Source: Pleomorphomonas oryzae DSM 16300 (GTDB taxonomy: Bacteria; Pseudomonadota; Alphaproteobacteria; Rhizobiales; Pleomorphomonadaceae). Taken from it: 64,000 nucleotides of DNA. The stretch is from positions 89,148-153,147 of the forward strand of contig NZ_AUHB01000014.1 of assembly GCF_000422965.1 (NCBI RefSeq). The letters run 5' to 3'. Positions 25,359 through 34,392 of the stretch are shown here, piece after piece; position 1 is the stretch's first letter; each line of letters opens with the position of its first letter. A program made the position numbers and the translations under genes. The notes below the pieces were generated by a model. That model saw only the letters and a program-made list of their open reading frames with translations, made no database searches and had not been told where the DNA came from.

Positions 25359-26543
25359 ATGACCGCCCCTTCGATCTCCCCGTCCATGCCGGCGCCCATT
25401 CGGCGCGACCGGTTGACTTGGTCCGCCTATCTGGCGCTTGCCCAGTTCACCTTCTTTCTGAACATTCAGGGCAACATCATCCCGTTCCTGAAAGACGAGT
25501 TCGACCTCAGCTACCGAGTGGTGACGCTGCACCCGGCGGCGGTAGCGGCGGGTCTGATCGTCTCCGGTCTGTTCGGTGAACGGCTGACCCGCAAGCACGG
25601 TCGCCTGTGGTCGGTGATGGTGGGGCTCATCGGCATGGCGCTCGGCGCGATCGCCATCATTCTTGCGCCACACCCGGTGGTCAGCATCCTCGGCTGCTTC
25701 CTGATGGGCGCCGTCGGCTGCCTGATCCTGATCGTCGTGCCGACGCTGCTTGCCGATTGGCATGGCGCCAACCGTTCGGTGGCGATCGGCGAGGCCAACG
25801 GCATTTCCTACGTCGCCTCGCTGACGGCGGCGATGGCCGTGGGGCTGTTCGTCGCCATCGGTTTGGGCTGGCGGGCGGCGCTGCTGCTCGGCGTGGTTCT
25901 CGCCGGCTTTCTGCTCCTATTCCTGCGCGGCACGCCGATGCCGGCGGCGCAAATCACTCCTGTCGCGGCCGATGGCGGGCGCGGCGGCCGTCTGCCGCTG
26001 GCCTACTGGTTCTACTGGCTGACCATCATTGCCTTCGTCGGCGTCGAACAGTCGGTGCTGGTGTGGGCGACGGAGTTTCTCACCCGCGTCAAAGGCGTAC
26101 CGGTGGCGTCGGCCGCCATCGCCGCCGGCGCCTTCTCCTTGGGCATGCTGATCGGCCGTCTGTCATCGTCCCTCGTGCTGACGCGGATCACGGCGGCACG
26201 GGCACTCTATCTGTCGGCGGTCGTCACGGTGCCGGCCTTCTTGCTGTTCTGGGGTGCCCCCAGCCTGACGCTGGCGATCGTCGGCCTGTTCACCGTCGGC
26301 CTCGGCTGCGCGCTGCAATATCCGCTGACACTGACCAAGGCGATCGTCACCGCCGGTCCGTTCGGCGAGCTGGCGACGGCGCGCGCTTCGCTGGGCAGCG
26401 GTCTTTCCATTCTGGTCATTCCCTGGGCGATCGGTGCGCTGGCCGACCAAATCGGGCTTTGGGCGGCCATGTCCGTGCTGCCGGTCTTCACCATCGCGGC
26501 ACTGGCTTTCCTGTTTGCTGGCGAGCGGACCGTCCGACACTGA
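25359..26543 (+). CDS. MFS transporter, CynX/NimT-like
   Basis: A 394-residue major-facilitator protein with twelve predicted helices (first from AYLALAQFTFFLNIQGN) and a charged loop after helix 2 (GERLTRKHGRLWS) at the usual motif-A place. The best family guess is the CynX/NimT group, whose members carry cyanate, nitroimidazoles or other small compounds; specificity is unknown. I start at ATG 25359; a GTG at 25350 would add three residues. Its stop directly abuts the stop of the convergent GH5 gene. Confidence 0.85.
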   Translation: MTAPSISPSMPAPIRRDRLTWSAYLALAQFTFFLNIQGNIIPFLKDEFDLSYRVVTLHPAAVAAGLIVSGLFGERLTRKHGRLWSVMVGLIGMALGAIAIILAPHPVVSILGCFLMGAVGCLILIVVPTLLADWHGANRSVAIGEANGISYVASLTAAMAVGLFVAIGLGWRAALLLGVVLAGFLLLFLRGTPMPAAQITPVAADGGRGGRLPLAYWFYWLTIIAFVGVEQSVLVWATEFLTRVKGVPVASAAIAAGAFSLGMLIGRLSSSLVLTRITAARALYLSAVVTVPAFLLFWGAPSLTLAIVGLFTVGLGCALQYPLTLTKAIVTAGPFGELATARASLGSGLSILVIPWAIGALADQIGLWAAMSVLPVFTIAALAFLFAGERTVRH

Positions 26544-27806
26544 CTATTTGTTGGTGAGGCCGAGCGCTGCCTTCACCGCTGGCTCAAGTGTCAACGCCTG
26601 GCTGTCGCCGACCACCGAGAAACCCTGCTTGGGCTGGGTCAGGCCGGCGGTGAACACGGCCCAGGCAAAGCCCTGCCTTTCGGCGGCGGCGCGCGTCGTC
26701 TCGATGAGCGCGATCCGCGACGCCGGGTCGGCGGCATCCTGGAAGATGCCGAACTCGCCGAGCAGGATGCGGCTCGCCGGGATATTGTTCCGAGCCGCCC
26801 AATCGGCCACCCGCTGGAAGTCGGCGGCAATGGTGATCGGTCCCGCATCGGTGGTGCGGTAATCGTCGAGCGCCTGGCCGACCGCCGCGTCGAGTTTTTT
26901 GCGTTTTTTGGGATCGAGCCCGCCATTGGTGATGCGTTGATGCGCGTCGCGTGACAGCCGCTTGGCGGCCGCGTCGTCCAGGCGGTCGGCCGGGTAGGGC
27001 AGATGGGTGAGATAGCGCCCGACGTCGTCCGTCCACGGCCGGCCGGCATGGCTGACGGCCATCGGCTCGTAGTAGTGGAAGGTCCAGACGATATTGGGGT
27101 CGCTTGCGAAGGGCGCCGGGTCGAGGCGTTCGAGGCCATCGATGTTGCCGGAGCGGCCACCGGTCAGCACCAGCGTCAGCGTCGGCGCGGCGGCCCGGAC
27201 GGCGGTTCTGAGCGCCGCCAGCTGATCGGGCCAGTGGTCGGTCAGGCGGAGATGCGAGCTCCAGTCCTGGTTGGGCTCGTTGATCGGTTCGAGGAGGGTC
27301 AGGTCCGGCGGCAGGCTTGCGAGGCGGGCGGCAACGCGCGTGACCAGACCGAGGTAGCGGTCCCACAGGACGGGCTCGTGGTCATTGGTGCCGAGCACGT
27401 CTTCCAGACCCTCGGGGCGGTCTCCGTCGACCGGCAACAGATGCAAATCGACGATCACCACAAAACCCTGCGCTTGAAGGCGCTCAGTGGCCGCCACGAT
27501 GCGGTCGATCAGCGGCCCGGCGCCATCATCGCCCACCCAGAGCAGGGCGGCAGAATCGATGTCGAGACGGACGAAGTCGAACCCCTCGGCCTTGAGGCGG
27601 GCGAGCTGGCGGTCATCGACGCGGCCCATCCAGTCGGGGAAATTTTCCCGGTCGAAATCGGTGGCCAGAAAGGTGTCGCGTCCGGTCCAGGTCTGCCAGA
27701 CCTCGAAATTGATGCCACGCTTGAGTTGAGGCGCCGCGACGGCGGCGCCTATAAGGGCGGCAAGGCAAAGCATCGCCAGGGGCAGGACGCGGCGGGCACG
27801 GGACAT
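26544..27806 (-). CDS. GH5-type glycoside hydrolase (cellulase fold), exported
   Basis: A 420-residue enzyme with a signal peptide (LPLAMLCLAALIGAAVAA) and a GH5-type barrel. The acid/base Glu lies in LLEPINEPNQDW and the likely nucleophile in ILLGEFGIF, with VWTFHYYEPM between them. It should hydrolyse a beta-glucan or a glycan of the cell's own exopolysaccharide in the periplasm; the substrate is not evident. A lysine-rich loop DPKKRKKLD occurs in the middle. Convergent and directly adjacent to the MFS gene. Confidence 0.88.
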   Translation of the reverse strand: MSRARRVLPLAMLCLAALIGAAVAAPQLKRGINFEVWQTWTGRDTFLATDFDRENFPDWMGRVDDRQLARLKAEGFDFVRLDIDSAALLWVGDDGAGPLIDRIVAATERLQAQGFVVIVDLHLLPVDGDRPEGLEDVLGTNDHEPVLWDRYLGLVTRVAARLASLPPDLTLLEPINEPNQDWSSHLRLTDHWPDQLAALRTAVRAAAPTLTLVLTGGRSGNIDGLERLDPAPFASDPNIVWTFHYYEPMAVSHAGRPWTDDVGRYLTHLPYPADRLDDAAAKRLSRDAHQRITNGGLDPKKRKKLDAAVGQALDDYRTTDAGPITIAADFQRVADWAARNNIPASRILLGEFGIFQDAADPASRIALIETTRAAAERQGFAWAVFTAGLTQPKQGFSVVGDSQALTLEPAVKAALGLTNK

Positions 27807-27995
27807 GGGTCATCTCCTGCCGACCGACAGACAGCGGGCCGGCGAGCGATCATGCCGGGGCCGAGGCACGCACGCAACGGATCGGTGCGGAAGTTGACGG
27901 TCTTTCGTCCGGCGCGCCAACGTGAGAGAAGGCGGCCAGATTATTTCAAATCCGGTGCGGACGTCCGTCTGCCCGGCAAGACCGGTAGGCTCATC

Positions 27996-28604
27996 ATGTT
28001 CCTCACCCTGGTCGACTTCGTCGGCTGTTTCGCCTTCGCCTTGAGTGGTGGTACCCGCGCCGTGGAGCGGCGGCTCGATCCGTTCGGCATCGTCTTCCTG
28101 GCCTTTGTCGCCGCCACCTTCGGCGGCATCATGCGCGACGTGGTGATTGGGGCGGTGCCGCCGGTGGCCTTTGTCACCTGGCATTACTTCGCCATCTCCT
28201 GCGCCGCCGGCTTCTGCTGCATCTTCGCCCATCACCTGATCGCCCGCCTGGCGACGCCGGTGGCGGTGTTCGATGCGCTGGGGCTAGGGCTCTATGTGGT
28301 GGTGGGCACGCGCAAGGCGGTGGATGCCGGCCTGTCGCCGCTGATGGCGGCGCTGGTCGGCATGATCACCGCCATCGGCGGCGGCATCGGTCGCGACATT
28401 CTGGCCGCGCAGACGCCGATGGTGCTGCACAAGGAGATCTACGCGCTGGCGGCGCTGATCGGCGCGCTGATGGTGTCGGTCGGCGATTACTACCACCTGC
28501 CGTCCGTGCCCGTGGCCGTTGCCGGCGGCGGGGTTTCCATCCTGCTCCGTCTCGCCGCCATGCGCTGGGACTGGAACCTGCCGCCACCGACCAGCCGCGT
28601 ATAG
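27996..28604 (+). CDS. TRIC/YicG-family membrane channel
   Basis: A 202-residue protein with two tandem repeats of about 80 residues and seven helices, the pattern of prokaryotic TRIC cation channels (formerly UPF0126). Repeat signatures are FAFALSGGTRAV with GGIMRDVVIG, and GLGLYVVVGTRKA with GGGIGRDILA. The start at 27996 has TAGG upstream; the frame open to 27003 is antisense to the GH5 gene. Probably conducts monovalent cations in the inner membrane. Confidence 0.92.
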   Translation: MFLTLVDFVGCFAFALSGGTRAVERRLDPFGIVFLAFVAATFGGIMRDVVIGAVPPVAFVTWHYFAISCAAGFCCIFAHHLIARLATPVAVFDALGLGLYVVVGTRKAVDAGLSPLMAALVGMITAIGGGIGRDILAAQTPMVLHKEIYALAALIGALMVSVGDYYHLPSVPVAVAGGGVSILLRLAAMRWDWNLPPPTSRV

Positions 28605-28617
28605 CTTTTTGCTTCAC

Positions 28618-28661
28618 GCAACTCCGGACGCAAAACCGCGATGCACTTTTGCTGGAGTTGC
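28618..28661. repeat. Rhizobial-type intergenic palindrome, copy 2
   Basis: Arms GCAACTCC (28618-28625) and GGAGTTGC (28654-28661) with the same GGACGCAAAACCG and CACTTTTGCT core as copy 1. The arm base that differs from copy 1 is changed on both sides, so pairing is kept. Confidence 0.75.
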
Positions 28662-28694
28662 TTTAGGCGGCCGGCGGTTGGCAGCGACCTTGCC

Positions 28695-30719
28695 TCAGCC
28701 GGCGCGTATGCTGGAAAGGAACGTGCCGAGTTCGCGTCGCAGCGTGTCGGACTGCTTGGCCAGATCGTTGGCGGCCGACAGCACTTCCGTGGCGGCGCCA
28801 GAGGACTCGGTGGCCGCCTGAGTAATGCCCACCACGTTCTGCGACACCTGATGGGTGCCGATCGACGCCTGGCTGACGTTGCGGGCGATCTCGCCCGTCG
28901 CCGCGCCCTGCTGGTCGACGGCGGTGGCGATCGACGTGGCGATGCGGTTCAAATGCTCGATCACGCCGGTGATGGTGACGATCGCCTCGGCCGACGACTG
29001 GGTCGATGCCTGGATCTCGCCGATCTGAGTGGAGATCTGCGAGGTGGCCCGCGAGGTCTGGTCGGCGAGCTGCTTCACCTCGGCGGCGACCACGGCGAAG
29101 CCCTTGCCGGCCTCGCCGGCCCGCGCCGCCTCGATGGTGGCGTTGAGGGCGAGAAGGTTGGTCTGCGAGGCGATGCTGTCGATGAGGTTGACCACCTCGC
29201 CGATTCGGTTGGCGCTTTCGGCCAGCTCGCGCACCCGGGCCGCCGTCGATTGGGCGTCCTTGCTGGCCTTGGAAGCCACCGCGGTGCTCTCGTCGGCTTG
29301 GCGCTTGATCTCGGCGATCGACGTGGCGAGTTCTTCGGCCGCCGCCGCCACGGTTTCGACGTTGGTGGATGCCTCTTCGGCAGCGCTCGCCACGGTGACC
29401 GACTGGTTGGAAACTTCCTCGGTGGCTGCCGACATCGACTGCGCCGCTGCCTGCAGCTGCGTCGAGGCGCCAACCACGGTCTCGACCACACTGCCGACCG
29501 CCGTCTCGAAGGCGTCGGCCATTTCCTTCATCTCGGCCCGCCGGCGTGTCTCGGCCTCGGCCTTGGCGCGCTCCTGATCGGCGCGCATGCGCAGGTTCTC
29601 TTCCAGGCCCTGTTTGAACACGTTGAGCGTTGCCGCCATCGTGCCGACTTCGTCGCCTCGCCCCAGGCCGGGAACGGCGACGGCAAGGTCACCCTCGGAA
29701 ATCCGCTGCATGGCGCCGGTGATCGCAATGATGGGACGCGACAGGCTGCGACCGATCAGAATGGCCAGCACCAGACCGAGCAGCAGGCCGCCGATGGCGA
29801 AGGTCCAAAGCGTGGTGGTCGTCGATGCCTGGGTTGCTCCGGTCTCGGCCTTCAGTCTGGTCTGGTCTTCGTTGACCGCTGTCTGGAATCCGGTGAATTC
29901 CTCGGTGACCTTGGTGACGACGGTGCGCATCTTGACCGCCTGATCCTCGATGGACCGGGTGAGCGACAGAACCTTGCCGAAGGTATCGATGTATTGCTTG
30001 GCATGGTCGCGGATGGCGTTGAAGCGGCTTTCGAAGGCCGGAGGAGCGAAGGTCAGTGCTTCCTTGAAGGCAGCGTCGGCATCTTGGAAGGCTTTGGCCG
30101 CGTTCTTGTCGGCGTCTGCTTCGGTTCCCGACATTGCGTTGGCGGCGAAGATGCGGCCGGTCAGAATGAAGCGCAGGGATTTCTCGGCGCCCGCCGCCAC
30201 GGCCGTTCCTTGCCCTGCCTCGTTGATGATCGCTTCGAGATCGGTGCGCAGCGAGGCGCCGAGCGGATTGAGTTCGGTATCCGTGAGGCGCTTGGCCTCG
30301 CCGCGCGTCTTGATGAGATCGGCGAGCATGCTGTCGTAGGTTTCGAAATCGGACTGCATGGCCTGGAGATGACCAAGCTGTTCGGCGTCGGTGGTTGCCT
30401 TGAGGCTGTCCTCGAAAGCGGCCCGCATGGCCGAAGCCCGCTGGGTCACGGCGGCCTCCGTGTCGGGGAGGGTCGTGTAGATGACCTCGCGGGCGGCTCG
30501 CCGGTATTCCAGGAAGCTCGCCTGCACGGTGCCGGCCTTGTCGATGACGTCGATCTGGGAGGCCAGCGTTCCGATCGCCCCGCCGACGCTGGAGAGGCCT
30601 CGGAGCGACATGCCGGCCGAGAAGGTCAGGATCAGCAGGATGGCGGCAAAGCCCAGGCTGATGCGCATCGAAATGCTCACGGACCATCTGGATCCGGAGG
30701 TCTGAGACCGCGCTTGCAT
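28695..30719 (-). CDS. Methyl-accepting chemotaxis protein
   Basis: A 674-residue chemoreceptor. Membrane helices at about 19-40 ([20 protein letters not shown]) and 300-325 ([20 protein letters not shown]) bracket a periplasmic helical sensor of about 260 residues. A HAMP domain follows ([13 protein letters not shown]), then the signalling domain with hairpin tip [17 protein letters not shown] and [17 protein letters not shown]. There is no C-terminal CheR pentapeptide. Ligand unknown. The preceding 600 bases are AT-rich and hold its promoter. Confidence 0.95.
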   Translation of the reverse strand: MQARSQTSGSRWSVSISMRISLGFAAILLILTFSAGMSLRGLSSVGGAIGTLASQIDVIDKAGTVQASFLEYRRAAREVIYTTLPDTEAAVTQRASAMRAAFEDSLKATTDAEQLGHLQAMQSDFETYDSMLADLIKTRGEAKRLTDTELNPLGASLRTDLEAIINEAGQGTAVAAGAEKSLRFILTGRIFAANAMSGTEADADKNAAKAFQDADAAFKEALTFAPPAFESRFNAIRDHAKQYIDTFGKVLSLTRSIEDQAVKMRTVVTKVTEEFTGFQTAVNEDQTRLKAETGATQASTTTTLWTFAIGGLLLGLVLAILIGRSLSRPIIAITGAMQRISEGDLAVAVPGLGRGDEVGTMAATLNVFKQGLEENLRMRADQERAKAEAETRRRAEMKEMADAFETAVGSVVETVVGASTQLQAAAQSMSAATEEVSNQSVTVASAAEEASTNVETVAAAAEELATSIAEIKRQADESTAVASKASKDAQSTAARVRELAESANRIGEVVNLIDSIASQTNLLALNATIEAARAGEAGKGFAVVAAEVKQLADQTSRATSQISTQIGEIQASTQSSAEAIVTITGVIEHLNRIATSIATAVDQQGAATGEIARNVSQASIGTHQVSQNVVGITQAATESSGAATEVLSAANDLAKQSDTLRRELGTFLSSIRAG

Positions 30720-31312
30720 GTTTGTTCCCCTATCCCTACTAAATCGTCGCCAACTTCAGGTAGAGCCGGCTTGATGCTGGCCTGCCTGAGCCGGGAGTAC
30801 GCACAATTTCCCGTGAAGATGCTTAATTATCGATTAATTCCAAACATCATTGATCATATTGTTATGTATTATAAATCCGGACTAGTCGGCACTACTTTCA
30901 TATAGCTCAATTAAAGCGTGCGGTATCGAGTTCCTTACTTTAGTTTTGATAGGAATTTTCTCACGAAAATTGTTATGGAAAAAATTGTTCGCCAGAAATT
31001 TGCGCAGTTAAGTACTCCCGATTGTTCAGGCTAAGTCTGCGGCGACCTTCAACCGCGCTCTCCCCTCGCGATAATTATTATAATTCTAGTTATTTTTATC
31101 GATGGAATGTCTCTTGGCGGACCGGTCTACAAAGGCGAGCTTGAGCCGGGCTGAACTGTTTTGCGGAAAGCAGCTTTCTTCGGGAGGGCTTGGGCGGCCG
31201 TCGACCGGCGCCACGGCCGGCACGAAGACAACTTCTGAGGGACGTGAGAGATCTGGCTCAAGCCGGGTGCGGCCTCAAGTGTCATCCGGATTTGAGGCTT
31301 GGCTTTCAGACA
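30720..31312. other. AT-rich intergenic island
   Basis: About 590 bases without a convincing gene. From 30800 to 31100 A+T content is far above the rest of the window, with many short A and T runs. It must carry the chemoreceptor promoter. AT-rich DNA of this kind is a likely GapR or other nucleoid-protein target, which is inference. Confidence 0.55.
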
Positions 31313-31313
31313 T

Positions 31314-31342
31314 AAAAAAAGGCGCCATGGCGCCATTTTTTA
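31314..31342 (-). terminator. Terminator after tRNA-Val
   Basis: A GGCGC-CATG-GCGCC stem flanked by seven A on one side and six T on the other, so it works on both strands. It lies 17 bases past the tRNA 3' end on the minus strand. Confidence 0.85.
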
Positions 31343-31358
31343 GTCGTCCGGAACCGGA

Positions 31359-31433
<75 letters not shown>

Positions 31434-31585
31434 GTTTCCGTTTTGGCGGGGCCACCTCATCGGCGGCGTGGGCGGGGATATAGCGTCCTTTCCCGCCCCA
31501 CGCAAGGGCCTTGCGACGCTTTTCCGAATTCCCCTTCAAATCCTTGATTCAGAAACCATTTCGGTGGGAAATCCGCACCCTGCCG

Positions 31586-31948
31586 TCAGGCGGCGGCCAG
31601 CATCTTCTCCACCTCGCGCACGAGATCTTTCAGATGGAAGGGCTTGGAGAGCACCTTTGCATCCTTGGGCGCCTGGCTGTCGGGATTGAGCGCCACGGCA
31701 GCAAAGCCGGTGATGAACATGATCTTGAGATCGGGGTCGAGCTCGGTGGCCCGGCGGGCCAGCTCGATACCGTCCATCTCAGGCATGACGATATCGGTCA
31801 GAAGCAGCGTGAAGGGCTCTTCGCGCAGCCGCTCGTAGGCGCTGCGGCCATTATCGTAGGAAACGACATCATAGCCGGCGTTGGCGAGCGCTTTGGCCAG
31901 GAAACGGCGCATGTCATTGTCGTCTTCGGCCAGGAGAATACGGTTCAT
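31586..31948 (-). CDS. cpdR: Response regulator CpdR
   Basis: A 120-residue single-domain receiver matching CpdR: acidic pocket AEDDNDMRR, phosphoacceptor D52 in LLLTDIVMPEMDG, and the highly conserved run FITGFAAVALNPDSQ plus VLSKPFHLKDL. In Caulobacter unphosphorylated CpdR localises ClpXP to the pole and drives degradation of PdeA, McpA and, through PopA/RcdA, CtrA. Ends in AAA. It is divergent from the second N-formylglutamate amidohydrolase gene, an arrangement common in related genomes. Confidence 0.95.
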   Translation of the reverse strand: MNRILLAEDDNDMRRFLAKALANAGYDVVSYDNGRSAYERLREEPFTLLLTDIVMPEMDGIELARRATELDPDLKIMFITGFAAVALNPDSQAPKDAKVLSKPFHLKDLVREVEKMLAAA

Positions 31949-32326
31949 TTGCAGTTCCGGTCAAATGAGAGGCGGCATCGGTCCGCACGATAATTCAACT
32001 ATCTCACAAGTGCACCGATAGGGTAAACTTGTGGTTAGCGGCTCGCGTTTCGGGCGATTTCCCCCTGTGTAGAACTTTTCAGAAGGGCGTTCAAACCCCG
32101 TAGTGGAGCGAATTTGACTTTTGGATTCCATCGGCGAGCGTCGGGCCGACGCCGGCCGGTTTTCTCTCCGCCGGCGGGCTCGGTCGCGACGGGCGGCGGC
32201 GCCCATCAGCCACCTTATTAATGGACAGGTTAATCAAAACAGGGCAAATTCCAGAATCAGGAGTGCAAAAGCCCTGTTTTCCGGCCTTCAGAGGGCCGCG
32301 AGAGAGGCTCTACGGACTGGAGAGGG
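31949..32326. other. Divergent region between cpdR and the amidohydrolase gene
   Basis: No gene is convincing in these 378 bases. They carry both promoters and a stem-loop (32236-32280). A TTAA-8-TTAA pair at 32218-32233 recalls a CtrA site but has the wrong spacing. Confidence 0.5.
32236..32280 (+). terminator. Stem-loop with T run upstream of the amidohydrolase gene
   Basis: AAAACAGGGC (32236-32245) pairs perfectly with GCCCTGTTTT (32271-32280) around a 25-base loop. On the plus strand it ends in four T like an intrinsic terminator, 46 bases before the next ATG. It could end a short transcript or act as an attenuator. Confidence 0.45.
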
Positions 32327-33223
32327 ATGCGCGTCGTCACCGATTTCCGCTCGGAACCGCCCTTCGAGATCCTGTCTCCCGCGGAGCAGACTCATCCTTT
32401 CGTCTTCAACTCGCCGCATTCCGGCACCGCCTATCCGGAAGATTTCCTGGCCGCGAGCCGGCTGGACAGCCGCCGCATCCGCCTGTCGGAAGATGCGCAT
32501 GTGGACAAGCTGTTCATGCATGTCGTCACCGCCGGCGCACCGCTCCTCAGGGCGCACTTCCCGCGTGCCTATCTCGACGTCAACCGCGAGCCCTACGAAC
32601 TCGACCCGCGCATGTTCGACGGGCGGCTGCCGGCCTTCGCCAACGTCCGCTCCATCCGGGTGGCTGGCGGGCTCGGTACAGTGCCTCGGGTGATTTCCGA
32701 AAGTGAGGAGATCTATGCGGGGACGATGCCGATCGAAGCGGCGCTTGATCGGATCGAGACACTCTACAAGCCCTATCACGCCGCGCTCACCCGCCTTCTG
32801 GCACAGACCCATGTGCGTTTCGGTCGCGCCGTGCTGATCGACTGCCACTCGATGCCGTCGCTGGTGAAGGGGCAGGATGCCAAGGCGAAGTCCGACTTCG
32901 TGCTCGGCGACCGTCATGGCACCTCGGCATCGCGGGCGCTGATCGACCACGCCGCCAGCGCGCTTTCAGGCTTCGGCTACAAGGTGGCGATCAACCGGCC
33001 CTATGCCGGCGGCTTCATCACCGAACACTATGGTCGGCCGGCCAAGGGGCTGCACGCCCTGCAGATCGAGATCAACCGATCGCTCTATATGGATGAACGG
33101 ACGCTGGAGCCGCATTCCGGCTTCGTCCGCCTCACCGCCGAGCTGGCCGACTTCATCGACGGGCTGATGCGGCTGCCGCTCGAAGTGGTCTGCCCGTCTC
33201 CCGGCCGCTTCGCGGCCGAGTGA
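32327..33223 (+). CDS. N-formylglutamate amidohydrolase (second copy)
   Basis: A 298-residue FGase-family zinc hydrolase. Visible motifs include VFNSPHSGTAYP, LDVNREPYELDP, VLIDCHSMPS (metal ligand His) and ALQIEINRSLYMDE. GAGAGGG precedes the ATG at 32327. No histidine-utilisation genes are close; the neighbours are cpdR and hisN. Compared with the copy at 20589 it is longer and carries the more canonical metal motifs, so it is the better candidate for true FGase activity. Confidence 0.92.
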   Translation: MRVVTDFRSEPPFEILSPAEQTHPFVFNSPHSGTAYPEDFLAASRLDSRRIRLSEDAHVDKLFMHVVTAGAPLLRAHFPRAYLDVNREPYELDPRMFDGRLPAFANVRSIRVAGGLGTVPRVISESEEIYAGTMPIEAALDRIETLYKPYHAALTRLLAQTHVRFGRAVLIDCHSMPSLVKGQDAKAKSDFVLGDRHGTSASRALIDHAASALSGFGYKVAINRPYAGGFITEHYGRPAKGLHALQIEINRSLYMDERTLEPHSGFVRLTAELADFIDGLMRLPLEVVCPSPGRFAAE

Positions 33224-33292
33224 CATCCGCCGTTCATTGAAACGTTTCGGATGGGACGCCTCTGGCGCCGCCCTGCCTGACGCGATAGGCTG

Positions 33293-33384
33293 AAAAGAAA
33301 AGGGGCCGTCGCAAAAGCGGCGGCCCAAGTCTTAGGGAGGAAACGCCCAAGGAGGGCGGGCAGCGCAGAAGCCTGCGCCACACC
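33293..33384 (-). ncRNA. mmgR: mmgR (suhB/alpha-r8) small RNA
   Basis: The minus strand reads, in order: a GCGCAG/CTGCGC hairpin, a CGCCC/GGGCG hairpin, an unpaired UUUCCUCCCUAAGACUU, and a strong terminator hairpin (33303-33326) followed by CTTTTCTTTT. The ultraconserved UUUCCUCCCU and this order match the MmgR/alpha-r8 sRNA of rhizobia, first listed as the suhB motif because it lies in the opposite orientation upstream of inositol-monophosphatase-family genes, exactly as here before hisN. In Sinorhizobium MmgR limits polyhydroxybutyrate accumulation. Ends are estimated. Confidence 0.82.
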
Positions 33385-33388
33385 CCAC

Positions 33389-33418
33389 TAAAATGCCTAC
33401 TTTCGTCTAATTGGTCAA
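33389..33418 (-). promoter_or_regulatory. Promoter of the mmgR-like RNA
   Basis: On the minus strand TTGACC (33418-33413) is followed after 17-18 bases by CATTTTA. Transcription would start near 33384. Confidence 0.5.
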
Positions 33419-33609
33419 CCCCTCCGGGTAGAAGGTTGCGCATTGACTCGCGTTTGAGTGGGGGATAACGCCGCCAGCAATCGAGGCGCTCAGAGAGCGA
33501 AAATTTGTATTTCTTTGAATCCAAAAATAAAAACAACGGCCTGAAGCCCTAGCCAAGACAGGGTAGCAACGTTGCGCTTCGCCCTTTTGTTATGTGGGAC
33601 ATATCAGTC

Positions 33610-34389
33610 ATGCAGATCACACCCATCTCCAAAGCCTTCTTCGACCGGCTGGCGGACGCGGCTTCGGCGGCGATCATGCCGCATTTCCGCACCGAGCTTG
33701 CCGTCGAGAATAAGCTCAAGGGGGCGTTCGACCCGGTGACGGTTGCCGACAAGGCCGGCGAATTGGCGATGCGCGAGCTGATCGGCGCCGTTTATCCCGA
33801 CCACGGCATCCTCGGCGAGGAATTCGGCAACACCGGGCTCGATAGCGAGCAGGTCTGGGTGCTCGATCCGGTCGACGGTACACGTTCGTTCATCGCCGGC
33901 ATCCCGCTCTGGGGCACGCTGATCGGTCTCCGGGCCGGCGGCCGGGCGGTGCAGGGCATGATGGCACAGCCGTTTACCGGCGAGCGCTTCTATGGCGACG
34001 GCAAAACAGCGCTCTACAGCGGGCCGGGCGGCGAGCGGGCGCTCCGGACGCGGGCCTGCGGCGACATTTCGGAAGCGACGCTGTTCACCACCTCGCTCAA
34101 GCCGTTCTCGGACGCCGATCGGCAGGCCTATCTTTCGGTCGAGCGGCAGGCAAAGCTCGTCCGTTACAGCGCCGATTGCTACGCCTATTGCATGGTGGCG
34201 GCCGGGCAGGTCGATGTGGTCATCGAGGCAGGCCTGCAACCCTATGACATCACGGCGCTGATCCCGGTGATCGAGGGCGCCGGCGGCGTCGTTACCTCCT
34301 GGACCGGCGGCAGCGCCGTCGATGGTGGCAGCGTGGTGGCGAGCGGGGATGCCCGCCTGCACGAGCAAGTGCTGAAGTTGCTGAGCTGA
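33610..34389 (+). CDS. hisN: Histidinol-phosphatase, inositol monophosphatase type
   Basis: A 259-residue lithium-sensitive-type phosphatase. Motif 1 is WVLDPVDGTRSFI and motif 2 is around AGQVDVVIEAGLQPYD, with GEEFGNTGLDSE before. The residues after the WVLDPVDGT motif and the short length match HisN histidinol-phosphate phosphatases that complete histidine synthesis in alphaproteobacteria. The start is ATG 33610, with an alternative at 33592. It lies divergent from the mmgR-like RNA. Confidence 0.88.
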   Translation: MQITPISKAFFDRLADAASAAIMPHFRTELAVENKLKGAFDPVTVADKAGELAMRELIGAVYPDHGILGEEFGNTGLDSEQVWVLDPVDGTRSFIAGIPLWGTLIGLRAGGRAVQGMMAQPFTGERFYGDGKTALYSGPGGERALRTRACGDISEATLFTTSLKPFSDADRQAYLSVERQAKLVRYSADCYAYCMVAAGQVDVVIEAGLQPYDITALIPVIEGAGGVVTSWTGGSAVDGGSVVASGDARLHEQVLKLLS

Positions 34390-34392
34390 AGC

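Noticed and set aside
32218..32233. A CtrA site (TTAA-N7-TTAA) near cpdR
   Set aside because: The spacing is eight, and the half-site lacks the usual TTAAC; too weak to call.
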